Translations under genes and position numbers: made by a program
From: CAYNEO01 sp964396245
Lineage (GTDB): Bacteria > Zixibacteria > MSB-5A5 > GN15 > FEB-12
Assembly: GCA_964396245.1 (NCBI GenBank)
Contig: CAYNEO010000042.1
Location: 1-27,739 of the forward strand
Reading direction: 5' to 3'
Length of the DNA: 27,739 bases
The notes under the pieces: model-generated
Told to the model about the DNA's origin: nothing
What the model saw: only the letters and a program-made list of their open reading frames with translations
The model's database searches: none
In this document: one piece after another, positions 13,744 to 22,077 of the stretch
Layout of the letters: each line of letters begins with the position of its first letter
Numbering within the stretch: position 1 is the first letter of the stretch

Positions 13744-16329
13744 TTACGGAATCACCGCCAGCTTACCCCACCGAACCTCGCCGGTCGAGTACTCGACTTT
13801 GAAATAGTACATTCCGACCGCCGCGCGGTCGCCTTTACCGTTGTAGCCGTCCCATGTGTACCGGGCGAAATTCCCGTTCGGATATATTCCGGCCGGAAAA
13901 TAAACATTGTCAATCGGTCGGCTGACAAGATTCATCGCGAAATCATATATTTCCAGCGTAACTGTAGCCGGCGTAGTCACCGTGAAGTGGAAATTCGCCA
14001 CCTCCCCTCTAAGAGGGCTGAACGGCGTCGGGAAGGCATACACTTCGTCCGGCGGACTGGTACTGTCGACATACAGGAAGAGTTGGGCATCGGACTGATT
14101 GGCCAGATTCATTCGTACGGTTCCTTCGTCGCTGCCGACCCACAGCTGCCCGTCGACAACTCGAACGGCATAAGTTGCCGTTCCCGGTTCGAGCAGGCGT
14201 CTGCCTTCGCCGTCGACGAACTGAACCGTATCCCATACTTCACTGGTGTCGCCATAGTTCACCAGCACTCCGGCGTTAGTAGCGGCAAAGACGGAATCGC
14301 CATAAAAGGCAAAGTTCCAGGCGAAGTCGCCGCCGTACAGGGCACGCCATCTGAGACGCGTGCCGACACTGTCACCGGCTGTATCCAGAACCGGGATATA
14401 CATGCCCACCGAAAGTCCGTTGATACCGGTACCGGCAGGACGTCCCGACGCCCAGATTCGCGCCGGACCGTCGGTACGGTACTGCACCCCCAGGGCCGGG
14501 ATAAAATCACCGGTAAGACCAAAGACGCCGGTGGTGGAGTCGATATTCACGGTCGTTGCCCGGGTATAATTCACCGCCAGATCAGCACCGAGGGAATCGA
14601 TATTGCCGATGAATACGGCGAAAGACTCGCCGCCGTCGGGGGAAACTGCCATACCGCTGCTGGAGCCGATGAAAAGCGTATCGCCCGAGACGACATGCAT
14701 AACGTAGATGGTGTCGTCGTCGAAATTTGTCGCCGTCACGCTGTCAACCACCCTGAAACTGGTGGCCGGATTATCGCCGTTGACGGTAAACTGAATGCCT
14801 GTCTCGCCAACCGTGAAAGCCGTGTCGCCTCGAAAGGCGATGTCGTAGACTGCCGTATCAAGCTTGTAGTTCGCGAATTCCAGCGAGTCGTTGATGTATG
14901 TGGATCGGGTCACCATCCTGGTGCCGTTCACGGTCATCGGACGATTGACCGTCCAGATCGATGTCGAGTCGATAGCACCGGCGGTATCCGGATTTTCGAA
15001 TTCCTGGACTTTCACGCGAATGACTTTGCGACCGCTGAACAGGTCTTCCGGAAAAGTCACCAGCGACCGCGCGAGAATAACTCCCGTTCCGTCAAGTCGA
15101 TAAAATACCAGACCGGTATCGGTACCGACCAGAAGAGTGTCATGGTACGGATAGACCGCGTTGGCGACATTGACAGCGGAAGACGTGTTGACCGAATCAT
15201 ACAGGAGTTGTTGCCAGGTCTGTCCGGTGTCATTTGAAACGAACAGACCGGCCTGTTCACCGGCGAGATACAGGCGGCCGTCCATGCCGGTGAGGTCGAC
15301 GACGTTATGATTTGTTCCGACGACATCGGTCAAGCCGGCGTCGGTATAGCTGTCGCCGTAGTCGTCTGACACAGCCAATCCGGTCGATACTCCGGTGATC
15401 GAGTCAGCGGTGCCGGCAAAGACGCGGTCGGCAAAGGCGTAGATATAGGTCACTGACGATCCGGGCAGACCATCGCTCTCAAAACGCGTTATGAATTTCC
15501 CGCCGGTTCTCAACCCGCGTGTCGCGCCCCGCCCGGTTCCGAGAAATGAGAATTGGCTTAACGTATCAATACAGTCGGTGCAGACCGAAAGGCTCATCAC
15601 GCGCCGTCCGAAGAACTTCTGCCGCCTGGGAGCATAGACATACTGGAAAATACCGCTGGCGGTGCCGGTCCAGAGAAAGACTGAATCCGTGTGCGAGGTA
15701 TCGATTACCGCCGAGAAGTAGCGGTTTCTCAGTGACGGCACATTCTGGGTGGTGAATTGTATGGAATCGCTCGGTGAGGGATATATTCTCCGGAACGTCA
15801 TGCCACCATCCTGCGAGGCAAGCAGACCGGCGGCAAAGGCAGAGAAGAAGAGCCAGTCTCGTCCGGAGCTCAGGTCATTATATCCGGTGATATCAAAAAC
15901 GGTGCGATTACCGCCGGTGACCGGCGGAGTTATGTCCAGCCCGCCCTCTCCGAAATCAATCCGATTCCAGGTCAGGCCTTCATCATCGGTATACGACAGG
16001 CCGTCAGAAACCGAAACGTTTTCATTATCGATGAACTCGGTGTGATTGGTCCCAAGCCAGATGCGACCGTCAATAGGGAAAATTGCCGAGATATTGTCAC
16101 TTACCAGCCCGTTACTCTCGTCATACAGAAGCCACGTCTGCCCTTCATCGAAGGTATAATTGACACCGCGGCTCGAAATGAACCAGATGGCTCCGCCGGA
16201 CTGAACGATGTCTACCACAGTGTTGGTGGCATAACCGGTGTCGGGGAGATCATAAATGGAAGGCAGGTCGGCCATCGCCGACCCCGAAAGCAAGGCACCG
16301 ATAACTAACAGGTTGCGAATGATTTTCAC
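13744..16329 (-). CDS. Secreted Asp-box beta-propeller protein with FlgD/T9SS-like C-terminus
   Basis: An 861-aa exported protein from a GTG start preceded by AGGAG six bases upstream. The signal peptide is about 1-20 (MKIIRNLLVIGALLSGSAMA). The body has many Asp-box (BNR) motifs of the S-x-D-x-G-x-T-W type, such as DEGQTW, DEGLTW, DGGMTF, DTGQTW and DGGESF, spaced as in multi-bladed or tandem propellers. The last 90 residues (VYAFPTPFSPLRGEVANF to WGKLAVIP) form an immunoglobulin-like FlgD/T9SS-type sorting domain with the GMYYFKVEYSTGE strand. PorV-like barrels are encoded directly downstream, so surface export through a type IX-like route is plausible. No enzymatic motif was seen; binding of glycans or proteins is the usual role of such propellers. 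Confidence 0.85.
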   Translation of the reverse strand: MKIIRNLLVIGALLSGSAMADLPSIYDLPDTGYATNTVVDIVQSGGAIWFISSRGVNYTFDEGQTWLLYDESNGLVSDNISAIFPIDGRIWLGTNHTEFIDNENVSVSDGLSYTDDEGLTWNRIDFGEGGLDITPPVTGGNRTVFDITGYNDLSSGRDWLFFSAFAAGLLASQDGGMTFRRIYPSPSDSIQFTTQNVPSLRNRYFSAVIDTSHTDSVFLWTGTASGIFQYVYAPRRQKFFGRRVMSLSVCTDCIDTLSQFSFLGTGRGATRGLRTGGKFITRFESDGLPGSSVTYIYAFADRVFAGTADSITGVSTGLAVSDDYGDSYTDAGLTDVVGTNHNVVDLTGMDGRLYLAGEQAGLFVSNDTGQTWQQLLYDSVNTSSAVNVANAVYPYHDTLLVGTDTGLVFYRLDGTGVILARSLVTFPEDLFSGRKVIRVKVQEFENPDTAGAIDSTSIWTVNRPMTVNGTRMVTRSTYINDSLEFANYKLDTAVYDIAFRGDTAFTVGETGIQFTVNGDNPATSFRVVDSVTATNFDDDTIYVMHVVSGDTLFIGSSSGMAVSPDGGESFAVFIGNIDSLGADLAVNYTRATTVNIDSTTGVFGLTGDFIPALGVQYRTDGPARIWASGRPAGTGINGLSVGMYIPVLDTAGDSVGTRLRWRALYGGDFAWNFAFYGDSVFAATNAGVLVNYGDTSEVWDTVQFVDGEGRRLLEPGTATYAVRVVDGQLWVGSDEGTVRMNLANQSDAQLFLYVDSTSPPDEVYAFPTPFSPLRGEVANFHFTVTTPATVTLEIYDFAMNLVSRPIDNVYFPAGIYPNGNFARYTWDGYNGKGDRAAVGMYYFKVEYSTGEVRWGKLAVIP

Positions 16330-16579
16330 TCATTACTCCTGAATGGAACGTTCTTTGAAACAGGGGAAATGCTGGAACTCGGTGTTCTGCATGGTCTACT
16401 GACGATTACTATCGCTTTCTTGTGTACAGCAAACAGATCAATGTCCGCCCAACATAGCGAAATTGCCACTGTCGGGCAAGATATTTTGGCCCGCGAAAAC
16501 AATAATACGTTGACTTTGGAGCGAGTGACGTCTATCCTTTGTATACTGTGTAACCTCAGAACACTCATTGGATTATACA
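16330..16579. other. Divergent intergenic region
   Basis: A 250-bp AT-rich gap between the GTG of the propeller gene (minus) and the cytochrome ATG (plus). It holds the AGGAG of the minus gene (16336-16340) and a plus-strand TATACT (16542-16547) that could be a -10 for the cytochrome gene, with no -35 at standard distance. The cytochrome has no recognisable Shine-Dalgarno. No RNA gene or repeat was recognised. Confidence 0.4.
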
Positions 16580-18379
16580 ATGAACAAAGCCGGCATTCTC
16601 CGTTTATCCCTTCTTCTGACAGCCCTGGCCATACTCGCCGCCCTCATTTCCCCCGGATGCGATAAACTGGTCACGGAGGTCAATACCAACAACATCTTTG
16701 ATACGACCCTTGGTCAAGCTTGCCTGCAGTGTCACAACGACAGTGCCAACATGATCTTGCTGCCGGAGGGGCAATGGAAAAATTCTCGTCATGCGTCATT
16801 CCGTTTGATTGAGGCCACCGTCAACATTAACGACAGCCTCTTTCAGACGAACCTGTGCGGCCCCCTCTGCCATACGAGCGAGGGATTCATCTCCTACGCC
16901 CTGACAGGTCAGGCGAGCTCGACTACCACCCCGACCATCATCAATTGCTACACGTGTCATATGCCGCATTCGGGCGAATACGGGTCATGGTCGATTGATA
17001 CGCTGCGCGGGTACGTAAGCCCTCAGCCGATGGCAAACGGCGGTTTCTATGATATGGGCAGGTCAAACATGTGTGTTCCCTGCCATCAGGCCGCCCAGCC
17101 GCCGCCGATAGGCTCGGAGAGGATTACGGTTGCCGCTGATTTCGGGCCGCATTACAGTCCGCAGGCCGATGTCTTTACCGGTACCGGCGGATATCAATTC
17201 GGTCTCCCGCTGGATACGATTACTCATCGCGGTATCGCGGCACAAAACGGCTGCCTGGGATGCCACTACGGCAACGGCGTGGGCTACGAGTTCGGAGAAC
17301 ACACGTTCAGGCTCGAAAATGACACCACCGGTCAGCAATATGTGGCGAATTGTAACCAGAGCGGATGTCATAGCGCCGACCTGGTAACTGATTTTTACCA
17401 ATATGATATCATCGATTCCGTTGCGTTTTATGCGACATTCCTTGAGGATTCGCTCAAGAGCCGCAACATTTTGGATCCATCAGACCCCAACGGCATCGCA
17501 ATCCTGGCGGATTCGCTCAGGCCGGTGCGGACGGCGCAATTGCTGTACAATTACCTGTTGTACAAGCTCGACGGATCGCGGGGCGTGCACAATCCGGTCT
17601 TTATGCTGAACCTGCTGAAAGCTTCGGCTGACCGCTGGGATTCAATTCCGCCGACAGCGAAGTTTACGGTCAGCGACGCGGCACCATGCGCCGGGACGGA
17701 GATTTCCTTCACCAACCAGACGTTGGGCACCGACACCGCCTATGCCTGGGATTTCGGCGATAATATCGGTACCGATTCGGTGGAGAATCCGGTATACACG
17801 TACGATGCACCGGGCGCTTACACCGTGACTCTTGTGGCGAAGGGGCCGGGCGGATCCGATTCAGCGAGTCTCGTCATCAATGTCAGGGGTGCACCGGGCA
17901 CGGCCTTTTCGGCCGACACGACGGCAGGATGTAACAGCTTGACTGTTGACTTCACGGACGAATCCACCGACTTGCTTACCCGGTTGTGGGATTTCGGTGA
18001 CGGCAGCGGGCCGTCGGTGCTTGCCGATCCTTCACACACGTACACCGCTCCCGGCAGATACACCGTTACACTTATCACGGCCAATAACTGCGCACTGGAT
18101 ACATTGATAAAGACCGACTTCATCCGGGTGTATTCGGCTCCGCCGGTTGCGGCCTTCACGGTCGACGTAGACTCGGCTGACACGGCACACACATTCCAGT
18201 TTACGGATCAGTCTACGGACGCCGAGAGGTGGGAATGGAATTTTGGAGACCAGTCCATAGTAACCGAGCAAAGTCCGACGCACAAGTACGAAGCGGCCGG
18301 TGACTATACGGTCTGGCTGAAAGTGACGAATCCGTGTGGTGTTGATTCCGTATCGACGGAGATTAGGGTCAGTCAATAG
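16580..18379 (+). CDS. Putative multiheme c-type cytochrome lipoprotein with three PKD domains
   Basis: A 599-aa exported protein. The N-terminal hydrophobic segment ends at SPGC (Cys27), an atypical but possible lipobox. Residues 48-264 contain four canonical haem c sites (CLQCH at 48, CYTCH at 123, CVPCH at 165, CLGCH at 225) and two with wider spacing, CGPLCH at 93 (CX3CH) and CNQSGCH at 258 (CX4CH), plus many free histidines as distal ligands (RHASF, MPHSGEYG, GPHYSP, THRG, GEHTF). After a helical part (265-350) come three PKD domains (about 357-436, 437-519, 520-599), each with W-D/N-F-G-D and a final YTV strand. The architecture suggests an electron-transfer lipoprotein displayed on an envelope surface. 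It is monocistronic, flanked by divergent and convergent genes. The ATG at 16580 is preferred to a TTG at 16568. The substrate or redox partner is unknown. Confidence 0.86.
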   Translation: MNKAGILRLSLLLTALAILAALISPGCDKLVTEVNTNNIFDTTLGQACLQCHNDSANMILLPEGQWKNSRHASFRLIEATVNINDSLFQTNLCGPLCHTSEGFISYALTGQASSTTTPTIINCYTCHMPHSGEYGSWSIDTLRGYVSPQPMANGGFYDMGRSNMCVPCHQAAQPPPIGSERITVAADFGPHYSPQADVFTGTGGYQFGLPLDTITHRGIAAQNGCLGCHYGNGVGYEFGEHTFRLENDTTGQQYVANCNQSGCHSADLVTDFYQYDIIDSVAFYATFLEDSLKSRNILDPSDPNGIAILADSLRPVRTAQLLYNYLLYKLDGSRGVHNPVFMLNLLKASADRWDSIPPTAKFTVSDAAPCAGTEISFTNQTLGTDTAYAWDFGDNIGTDSVENPVYTYDAPGAYTVTLVAKGPGGSDSASLVINVRGAPGTAFSADTTAGCNSLTVDFTDESTDLLTRLWDFGDGSGPSVLADPSHTYTAPGRYTVTLITANNCALDTLIKTDFIRVYSAPPVAAFTVDVDSADTAHTFQFTDQSTDAERWEWNFGDQSIVTEQSPTHKYEAAGDYTVWLKVTNPCGVDSVSTEIRVSQ

Positions 18380-18407
18380 AGCTGGCTTTGATCTCCGGGA
18401 CAAAATG

Positions 18408-18438
18408 AAAAAGACCCGCTGTTGCAGCGGGTCTTTTT
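18408..18438. terminator. Bidirectional intrinsic terminator
   Basis: AAAAAGACCCGCTG (18408-18421) pairs with CAGCGGGTCTTTTT (18425-18438) around a TTG loop, followed by further T residues to 18440. It sits between the convergent cytochrome and etfA genes; the A-run on the left gives a T-tract for the minus strand as well. Confidence 0.9.
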
Positions 18439-18462
18439 TTCTGTCTTTTTGGAGAGGATTTC

Positions 18463-19425
18463 TTATGCAGCCAACTCGGCCTTGAACTTCTTGACGAGCG
18501 CCGGCACGATCTCAAAGAGGTCGCCGACTATTCCGTAAGTTGCGATGTTAAAGATGGGGGCATCCTTGTCTTTGTTAATCGCGACGATAGTCTTGGAGGT
18601 CTGCATACCGACCAGGTGCTGGATGGCGCCGGAAATGCCGACCGCAACATACAGCTTTGGATTAACGGTGCGACCTGTCTGCCCCACCTGGTGTGAGTAC
18701 TCGACCCAGCCGGCATCGACAATCGCGCGTGATGCCCCGAACGCCGCGCCGAGCGTGTCGGCCAGTTCCTGTACGACATGGACATTTTCCGGTCCCTTGA
18801 TACCGCGTCCGGCGGACACGATAATATCCGCCTCGGCCAGATTTTGAGTTCCGGTTGACTCAGCCTTGACTTCTTTCACAACCGCTTTGGACTCAAAACT
18901 GGTGTCGCTGACCGATTCATTGATAATCTCACCCGCGCCTTCCTGAGACTCGGCAAAAATCTTCGGCCGAACCGTCACGAAAAACGGCGAGCCGTTGTTG
19001 GCGACAACCTGGTTTATCACGTTGCCGCCGTAACTCGGACGGGTGACCGTGACCTTGTCCCCCTCCGCGGTCAGTCCGGTGACGTCGGAGGCCATGCATC
19101 CACCGTTGACGGCGGCGAGACGCGAGAAGAGCGACTTACCATAAAAGATCGCCGGACCCAGTACCATGTCGGGGCTGTACTTGGCGATCAGTTCTGTCAG
19201 CACTTTTGTATATGATTCATCATTGAAGTACTTGAGGGCCGGATTGCCGACAGCGAGAACTTTTCCGCCGCCTTTAGAGGCCAGTTCCTGCGCAATCTGA
19301 GATGGGTCGTCGGCCAGTATCGCGGTAAAGATCTCTCCGCCGAGCGATTTGGCTGCTTCGATAAGCTCCAGCGATGCGGAGACGAGTTTTCCATTCTTTT
19401 GCAGTGCAACAACGAGAATTTTCAT
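18463..19425 (-). CDS. etfA: Electron transfer flavoprotein subunit alpha
   Basis: FAD-bearing subunit of the EtfAB heterodimer, which carries electrons from acyl-CoA and other dehydrogenases to the respiratory chain. The 320-aa product has the N-terminal alpha/beta ETF domain (1-180) and a C-terminal FAD domain with SAGRGIKGPEN, GASRAIVDAGWV, GQTGRTV and the EtfA signature LYVAVGISGAIQHLVGM followed by SKTIVAINKDKDAPIF. All FAD-contacting motifs are present. A good Shine-Dalgarno (GAGGGTGA) precedes the ATG, and a promoter sits 37 bp upstream. The partner etfB, normally adjacent, is not in the window, so EtfB must be elsewhere. Confidence 0.96.
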   Translation of the reverse strand: MKILVVALQKNGKLVSASLELIEAAKSLGGEIFTAILADDPSQIAQELASKGGGKVLAVGNPALKYFNDESYTKVLTELIAKYSPDMVLGPAIFYGKSLFSRLAAVNGGCMASDVTGLTAEGDKVTVTRPSYGGNVINQVVANNGSPFFVTVRPKIFAESQEGAGEIINESVSDTSFESKAVVKEVKAESTGTQNLAEADIIVSAGRGIKGPENVHVVQELADTLGAAFGASRAIVDAGWVEYSHQVGQTGRTVNPKLYVAVGISGAIQHLVGMQTSKTIVAINKDKDAPIFNIATYGIVGDLFEIVPALVKKFKAELAA

Positions 19426-19461
19426 ATAATCACCCTCTTGTTATTCAATGAGTTGGAGCCC

Positions 19462-19490
19462 AATATAGTCAGCCTGGCGGCCAATTGCAA
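19462..19490 (-). promoter_or_regulatory. Putative etfA promoter
   Basis: On the minus strand, TTGCAA (19490-19485) and TATATT (19467-19462) are separated by 17 bp. Initiation near 19455 gives a leader of about 30 nt with a proper Shine-Dalgarno. It lies in the 80-bp gap after dusB, so etfA can be transcribed independently. Confidence 0.6.
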
Positions 19491-19505
19491 CCATTTTCAG
19501 GAGTC

Positions 19506-20525
19506 TCAGGCCCGCGCGTCCGGACCGGACGGTGCGGCCGTTTGAGTTGTCGTTTCAGTATTAGGAAAACCGGCCTCGGTCAGGATTTGTTCGAATTCAT
19601 CAACGGTCGAAACATGGACCAGCCTCTGGCGGAGCTCCGAGGCGCCGGGAAACCCCTTGCAATACCAGCAGAAACATTTCCGCATTTTGAGCACGCCTCT
19701 CGCTTCACCATATTCTTCGACCATTAGGCGAACATGCTCTCTTGCCATCTGTATACGTTCGGCTCGCGATGGTCCTCCGAGGGCGCGTCCGGTCTCGAGA
19801 TAGTGGTTAATTTCTTTGAATATCCTGGGATTTCCCAAGGCGGCGCGTCCGACCATGACGGCATCGCATCCGGTTTCGTCAAGCATCCGCCGCGCATCCT
19901 GCGGCGTCGCGATATCACCGTTGCCGATTACCGGGATGCCGACAGCGTCTTTCAATTGTTTGACTGACGTCCAATCGGCGCGTCCGGAGAAGCCCCCCGA
20001 ACGGCTTCGAGCGTGCAACGTGACGGCGGCGGCGCCGGAATCCTCGGCAATTCTGCCAACTTCGACAAAAACCGGGGTGGCATCATCCCATCCGGAACGG
20101 ATTTTGATAGTGACGGGAATCTCGCCGGCGGCTGTCACTGCCTGGCGGACAATCTGCTCGGTCAGCTTAAGATCCTTGAGTACAGCCGCTCCGCCGTTCT
20201 TGTTGACCACTTTCCGCACGGGACAGCCGAAATTCAGGTCGATCAGGTCCGGATGGAAACCGCTGATCACTTTTCGAACAGCCTCGCCGATAGCGTTCGG
20301 GTCGGCACCGAACAGCTGAGCGCCCAGCGGCTGTTCATCCCGTTGAAACTTCAACATTTCCAGCGTCTTTGCCTGATTGCGGACAATACCTTCGGCCGAT
20401 ACCATTTCTGTGTACGTAATCGCGGCACCGGCGCGCGCTGCCAGAACGCGAAACGGACGGTTGGAAATGCCAGCGAGGGGGGCGGCAAACACCCTGCCGG
20501 ACAAGTTTAAGTTTCCGATTCTCAT
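19506..20525 (-). CDS. dusB: tRNA-dihydrouridine synthase, DusB-like
   Basis: FMN- and NADPH-dependent enzyme reducing uridines to dihydrouridine in the tRNA D-loop. The 339-aa TIM-barrel product starts VFAAPLAGISNRPFRVLAA and has the FMN-site segments TEMVSAEGIV and PLGAQLFGADP, the catalytic Cys in LNFGCPVRKVVNKNGGAAV, the FMN-phosphate-binding VTIKIRSGWDD, HARSRSGGFSG and PVIGNGDI, then GCDAVMVGRAALGNP. The helical recognition domain follows, with CFCWYCKGFPGASELRQ where relatives usually read KHLxWYxKGxPGA. The last 25 residues (Thr/Pro/Ala-rich) are an unstructured tail absent from most relatives. Family is certain; DusB subtype is likely from its length and N-terminus. Confidence 0.94.
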   Translation of the reverse strand: MRIGNLNLSGRVFAAPLAGISNRPFRVLAARAGAAITYTEMVSAEGIVRNQAKTLEMLKFQRDEQPLGAQLFGADPNAIGEAVRKVISGFHPDLIDLNFGCPVRKVVNKNGGAAVLKDLKLTEQIVRQAVTAAGEIPVTIKIRSGWDDATPVFVEVGRIAEDSGAAAVTLHARSRSGGFSGRADWTSVKQLKDAVGIPVIGNGDIATPQDARRMLDETGCDAVMVGRAALGNPRIFKEINHYLETGRALGGPSRAERIQMAREHVRLMVEEYGEARGVLKMRKCFCWYCKGFPGASELRQRLVHVSTVDEFEQILTEAGFPNTETTTQTAAPSGPDARA

Positions 20526-20531
20526 GCCGAC

Positions 20532-20560
20532 AATATAGGTGAACCAGTAGGAACTGACAA
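20532..20560 (-). promoter_or_regulatory. Putative dusB promoter six bases from the start codon
   Basis: On the minus strand TTGTCA (20560-20555), 17-bp spacer and TATATT (20537-20532) are followed by only GTCGGC before the ATG (20525-20523). The expected start site falls on the A of the ATG, giving a leaderless mRNA. There is no Shine-Dalgarno. Confidence 0.55.
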
Positions 20561-20640
20561 GCGCTCAAACATATGTCGCGGCACAGTGACGTGCACAACC
20601 TAAACAGAGACAATCGCGTGTATTTCGAAAGGAATGTCCA

Positions 20641-21336
20641 ATGCCGGAAATCGTCGTAAAGTATGAAGACAAGGTCATTGAGCGGATCGTCACGGAGAAG
20701 AAACGGATCTCCATAGGCCGCACCCACGACAATGATATCGTGCTCGAAAACCGGGGGGTCTCTCGCAAACACGCCACTATCGAATTTAACAACAACGCCG
20801 CCGTGATTATAGACAACGAGTCACTCAACGGGACGTTTGTCAACAACCGCAAGATCCATGAAGAAGTGCTCCGTGACCAGGACAGCATCACTATCGGCAA
20901 GTACACGCTCCTGTACAGCCGGGAAGCGACCCACCAGGGAAATGAGCTGGCCGGTATGGACGGGACCATGGTGTTGAACACCAAGCGTCAGAAGACGCTT
21001 TTGGAAAACGACCGGGTGGAACGCCAGCTGGTCACCAAGTACGGCGGCTCCATTCTGCTCGGCGAAGAGAATGCCGAGTTTGCCGAATATCGTCTCGACC
21101 GCGACGTAACCACGCTGGGAAAGGCCAAGTTTGTCCATATCAAGGCCAAGGGCATGTTCCTTTCGGGCATCCAGGCCAAACTCGTGCGTGACACCGACGG
21201 ATTTACGCTGGTGAACCTGGGTCGAAAAGGCAAGACGCTCATTAACGGTGAACCTGTCGATCAGTCCTTGGTAAAAAATGGAGACGTCATTACGGTCGGA
21301 AAGAGCACCTTCAAGTTTGTCGAAGGTACGAACTAA
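20641..21336 (+). CDS. Tandem FHA-domain protein, second domain degenerate
   Basis: Cytosolic phosphothreonine-reader protein of 231 aa, probably a partner or substrate of the kinase encoded two genes downstream. The first FHA domain (about 3-93) is canonical: G26-R27 (ISIGRTHDND), S41-R42-K43-H44 (VSRKHATIEF) and N63-G64-T65 (NGTFVNN). A linker follows (about 95-130) with T109 in DGTMVLNTKRQKT. The second domain (about 140-228) has the same fold pattern but LGKAK instead of IGR at 159-163 and SGIQA (175-179) in place of SRxHA; N202-G203 remains. It is therefore unlikely to bind pThr in the classical way. AAGGAA lies eight bases before the ATG. The next gene begins immediately after the stop. 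Confidence 0.9.
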   Translation: MPEIVVKYEDKVIERIVTEKKRISIGRTHDNDIVLENRGVSRKHATIEFNNNAAVIIDNESLNGTFVNNRKIHEEVLRDQDSITIGKYTLLYSREATHQGNELAGMDGTMVLNTKRQKTLLENDRVERQLVTKYGGSILLGEENAEFAEYRLDRDVTTLGKAKFVHIKAKGMFLSGIQAKLVRDTDGFTLVNLGRKGKTLINGEPVDQSLVKNGDVITVGKSTFKFVEGTN

Positions 21337-22065
21337 ATGCACATCGCGTTGATATCGGATATTCACGCCAACCTCGAAGCCCTGGAAGCCGTTCTCGAAG
21401 ATATCGAAGACCGGGGGGTTGACATGATTGGCTGTCTCGGAGATGTCGTGGGCTACGGCTGTGACCCGGTCGCATGTCTCGACCTGGTAGAATCGAAGTG
21501 CCGGATTAAGCTCGTAGGCAACCATGAGTATGTCGCCCTCGGGCGAATCCCGAGTGAAGACTTCAACGTGTTCGCCAGCGAGTCGATTGCCTGGACCAAG
21601 AAACAGCTCGGCGACCGGGAGATAGCGCTCATGGAAAGCTATGAGATCGACACCGTTATCGAAAACGCATATCTGGTACACGCTTCTCCGCTGTTGCCCG
21701 AGGAGTTCCTCTATATTCTCGGCCCGGAGGCCGCGAGCGCCGCTTTTGAGGTATTGGAACAAAACCTGTGTTTCTTCGGACATACGCATATGCCCATGAT
21801 CTTTTCGCAGGCGGAGGAAGGCCAATTGCGCGTTCAGACGGGACACAGCTTTCTGCCGGACCCCGAAGTCCGCTACCTGATCAATGTCGGTTCTGTCGGC
21901 CAGCCGCGCGATAACGACCCCCGGGCGTGTTACGCCATCTACGACTCCGATGAAGGCGAGGTAACGTATTGCCGGGTCGAATACGATATCAAACGAACCC
22001 AAGATAAAATGAAACGGGCGAACGCCCCGAGTGCGCTGATAGATCGGCTCGCCGTGGGTCGATGA
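21337..22065 (+). CDS. Calcineurin-like metallophosphoesterase
   Basis: Two-metal phosphoesterase of 242 aa. Metal ligands are visible in order: D8-x-H10 (ISDIHANLEAL), D36 (LGDVVGYG), N62-H63 (VGNHEYV), a His in VHASP and GHTHMP near the end of the core. The GDVVGYG form is typical of the single-domain YfcE/MJ0936-like family, whose members cleave phosphodiesters or phosphomonoesters. It has no signal peptide and is probably cytoplasmic. The ATG touches the FHA gene stop and the kinase begins 12 bp after its own stop, so the three genes are a tight operon. Given this context it may dephosphorylate proteins modified by the kinase or a nucleotide messenger; this is inference. Confidence 0.9.
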   Translation: MHIALISDIHANLEALEAVLEDIEDRGVDMIGCLGDVVGYGCDPVACLDLVESKCRIKLVGNHEYVALGRIPSEDFNVFASESIAWTKKQLGDREIALMESYEIDTVIENAYLVHASPLLPEEFLYILGPEAASAAFEVLEQNLCFFGHTHMPMIFSQAEEGQLRVQTGHSFLPDPEVRYLINVGSVGQPRDNDPRACYAIYDSDEGEVTYCRVEYDIKRTQDKMKRANAPSALIDRLAVGR

Positions 22066-22077
22066 AGTGAGGCTTTC

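Noticed and set aside
13531..15237. 568-codon open frame on the plus strand opposite the propeller gene
   Set aside because: It has no Shine-Dalgarno or domain, is rich in Arg/His/Ser as typical antisense shadows, and fully overlaps a minus-strand gene with signal peptide, Asp-boxes and sorting tail.
16510..16547. TTGACT to TATACT promoter for the cytochrome gene
   Set aside because: The spacing is 26 bp, far from the 17 bp needed, so only the -10-like hexamer was kept as a weak note.
20821..22002. 393-codon minus-strand frame across the FHA and phosphoesterase genes
   Set aside because: It overlaps two genes with intact family motifs and shows only shadow composition.
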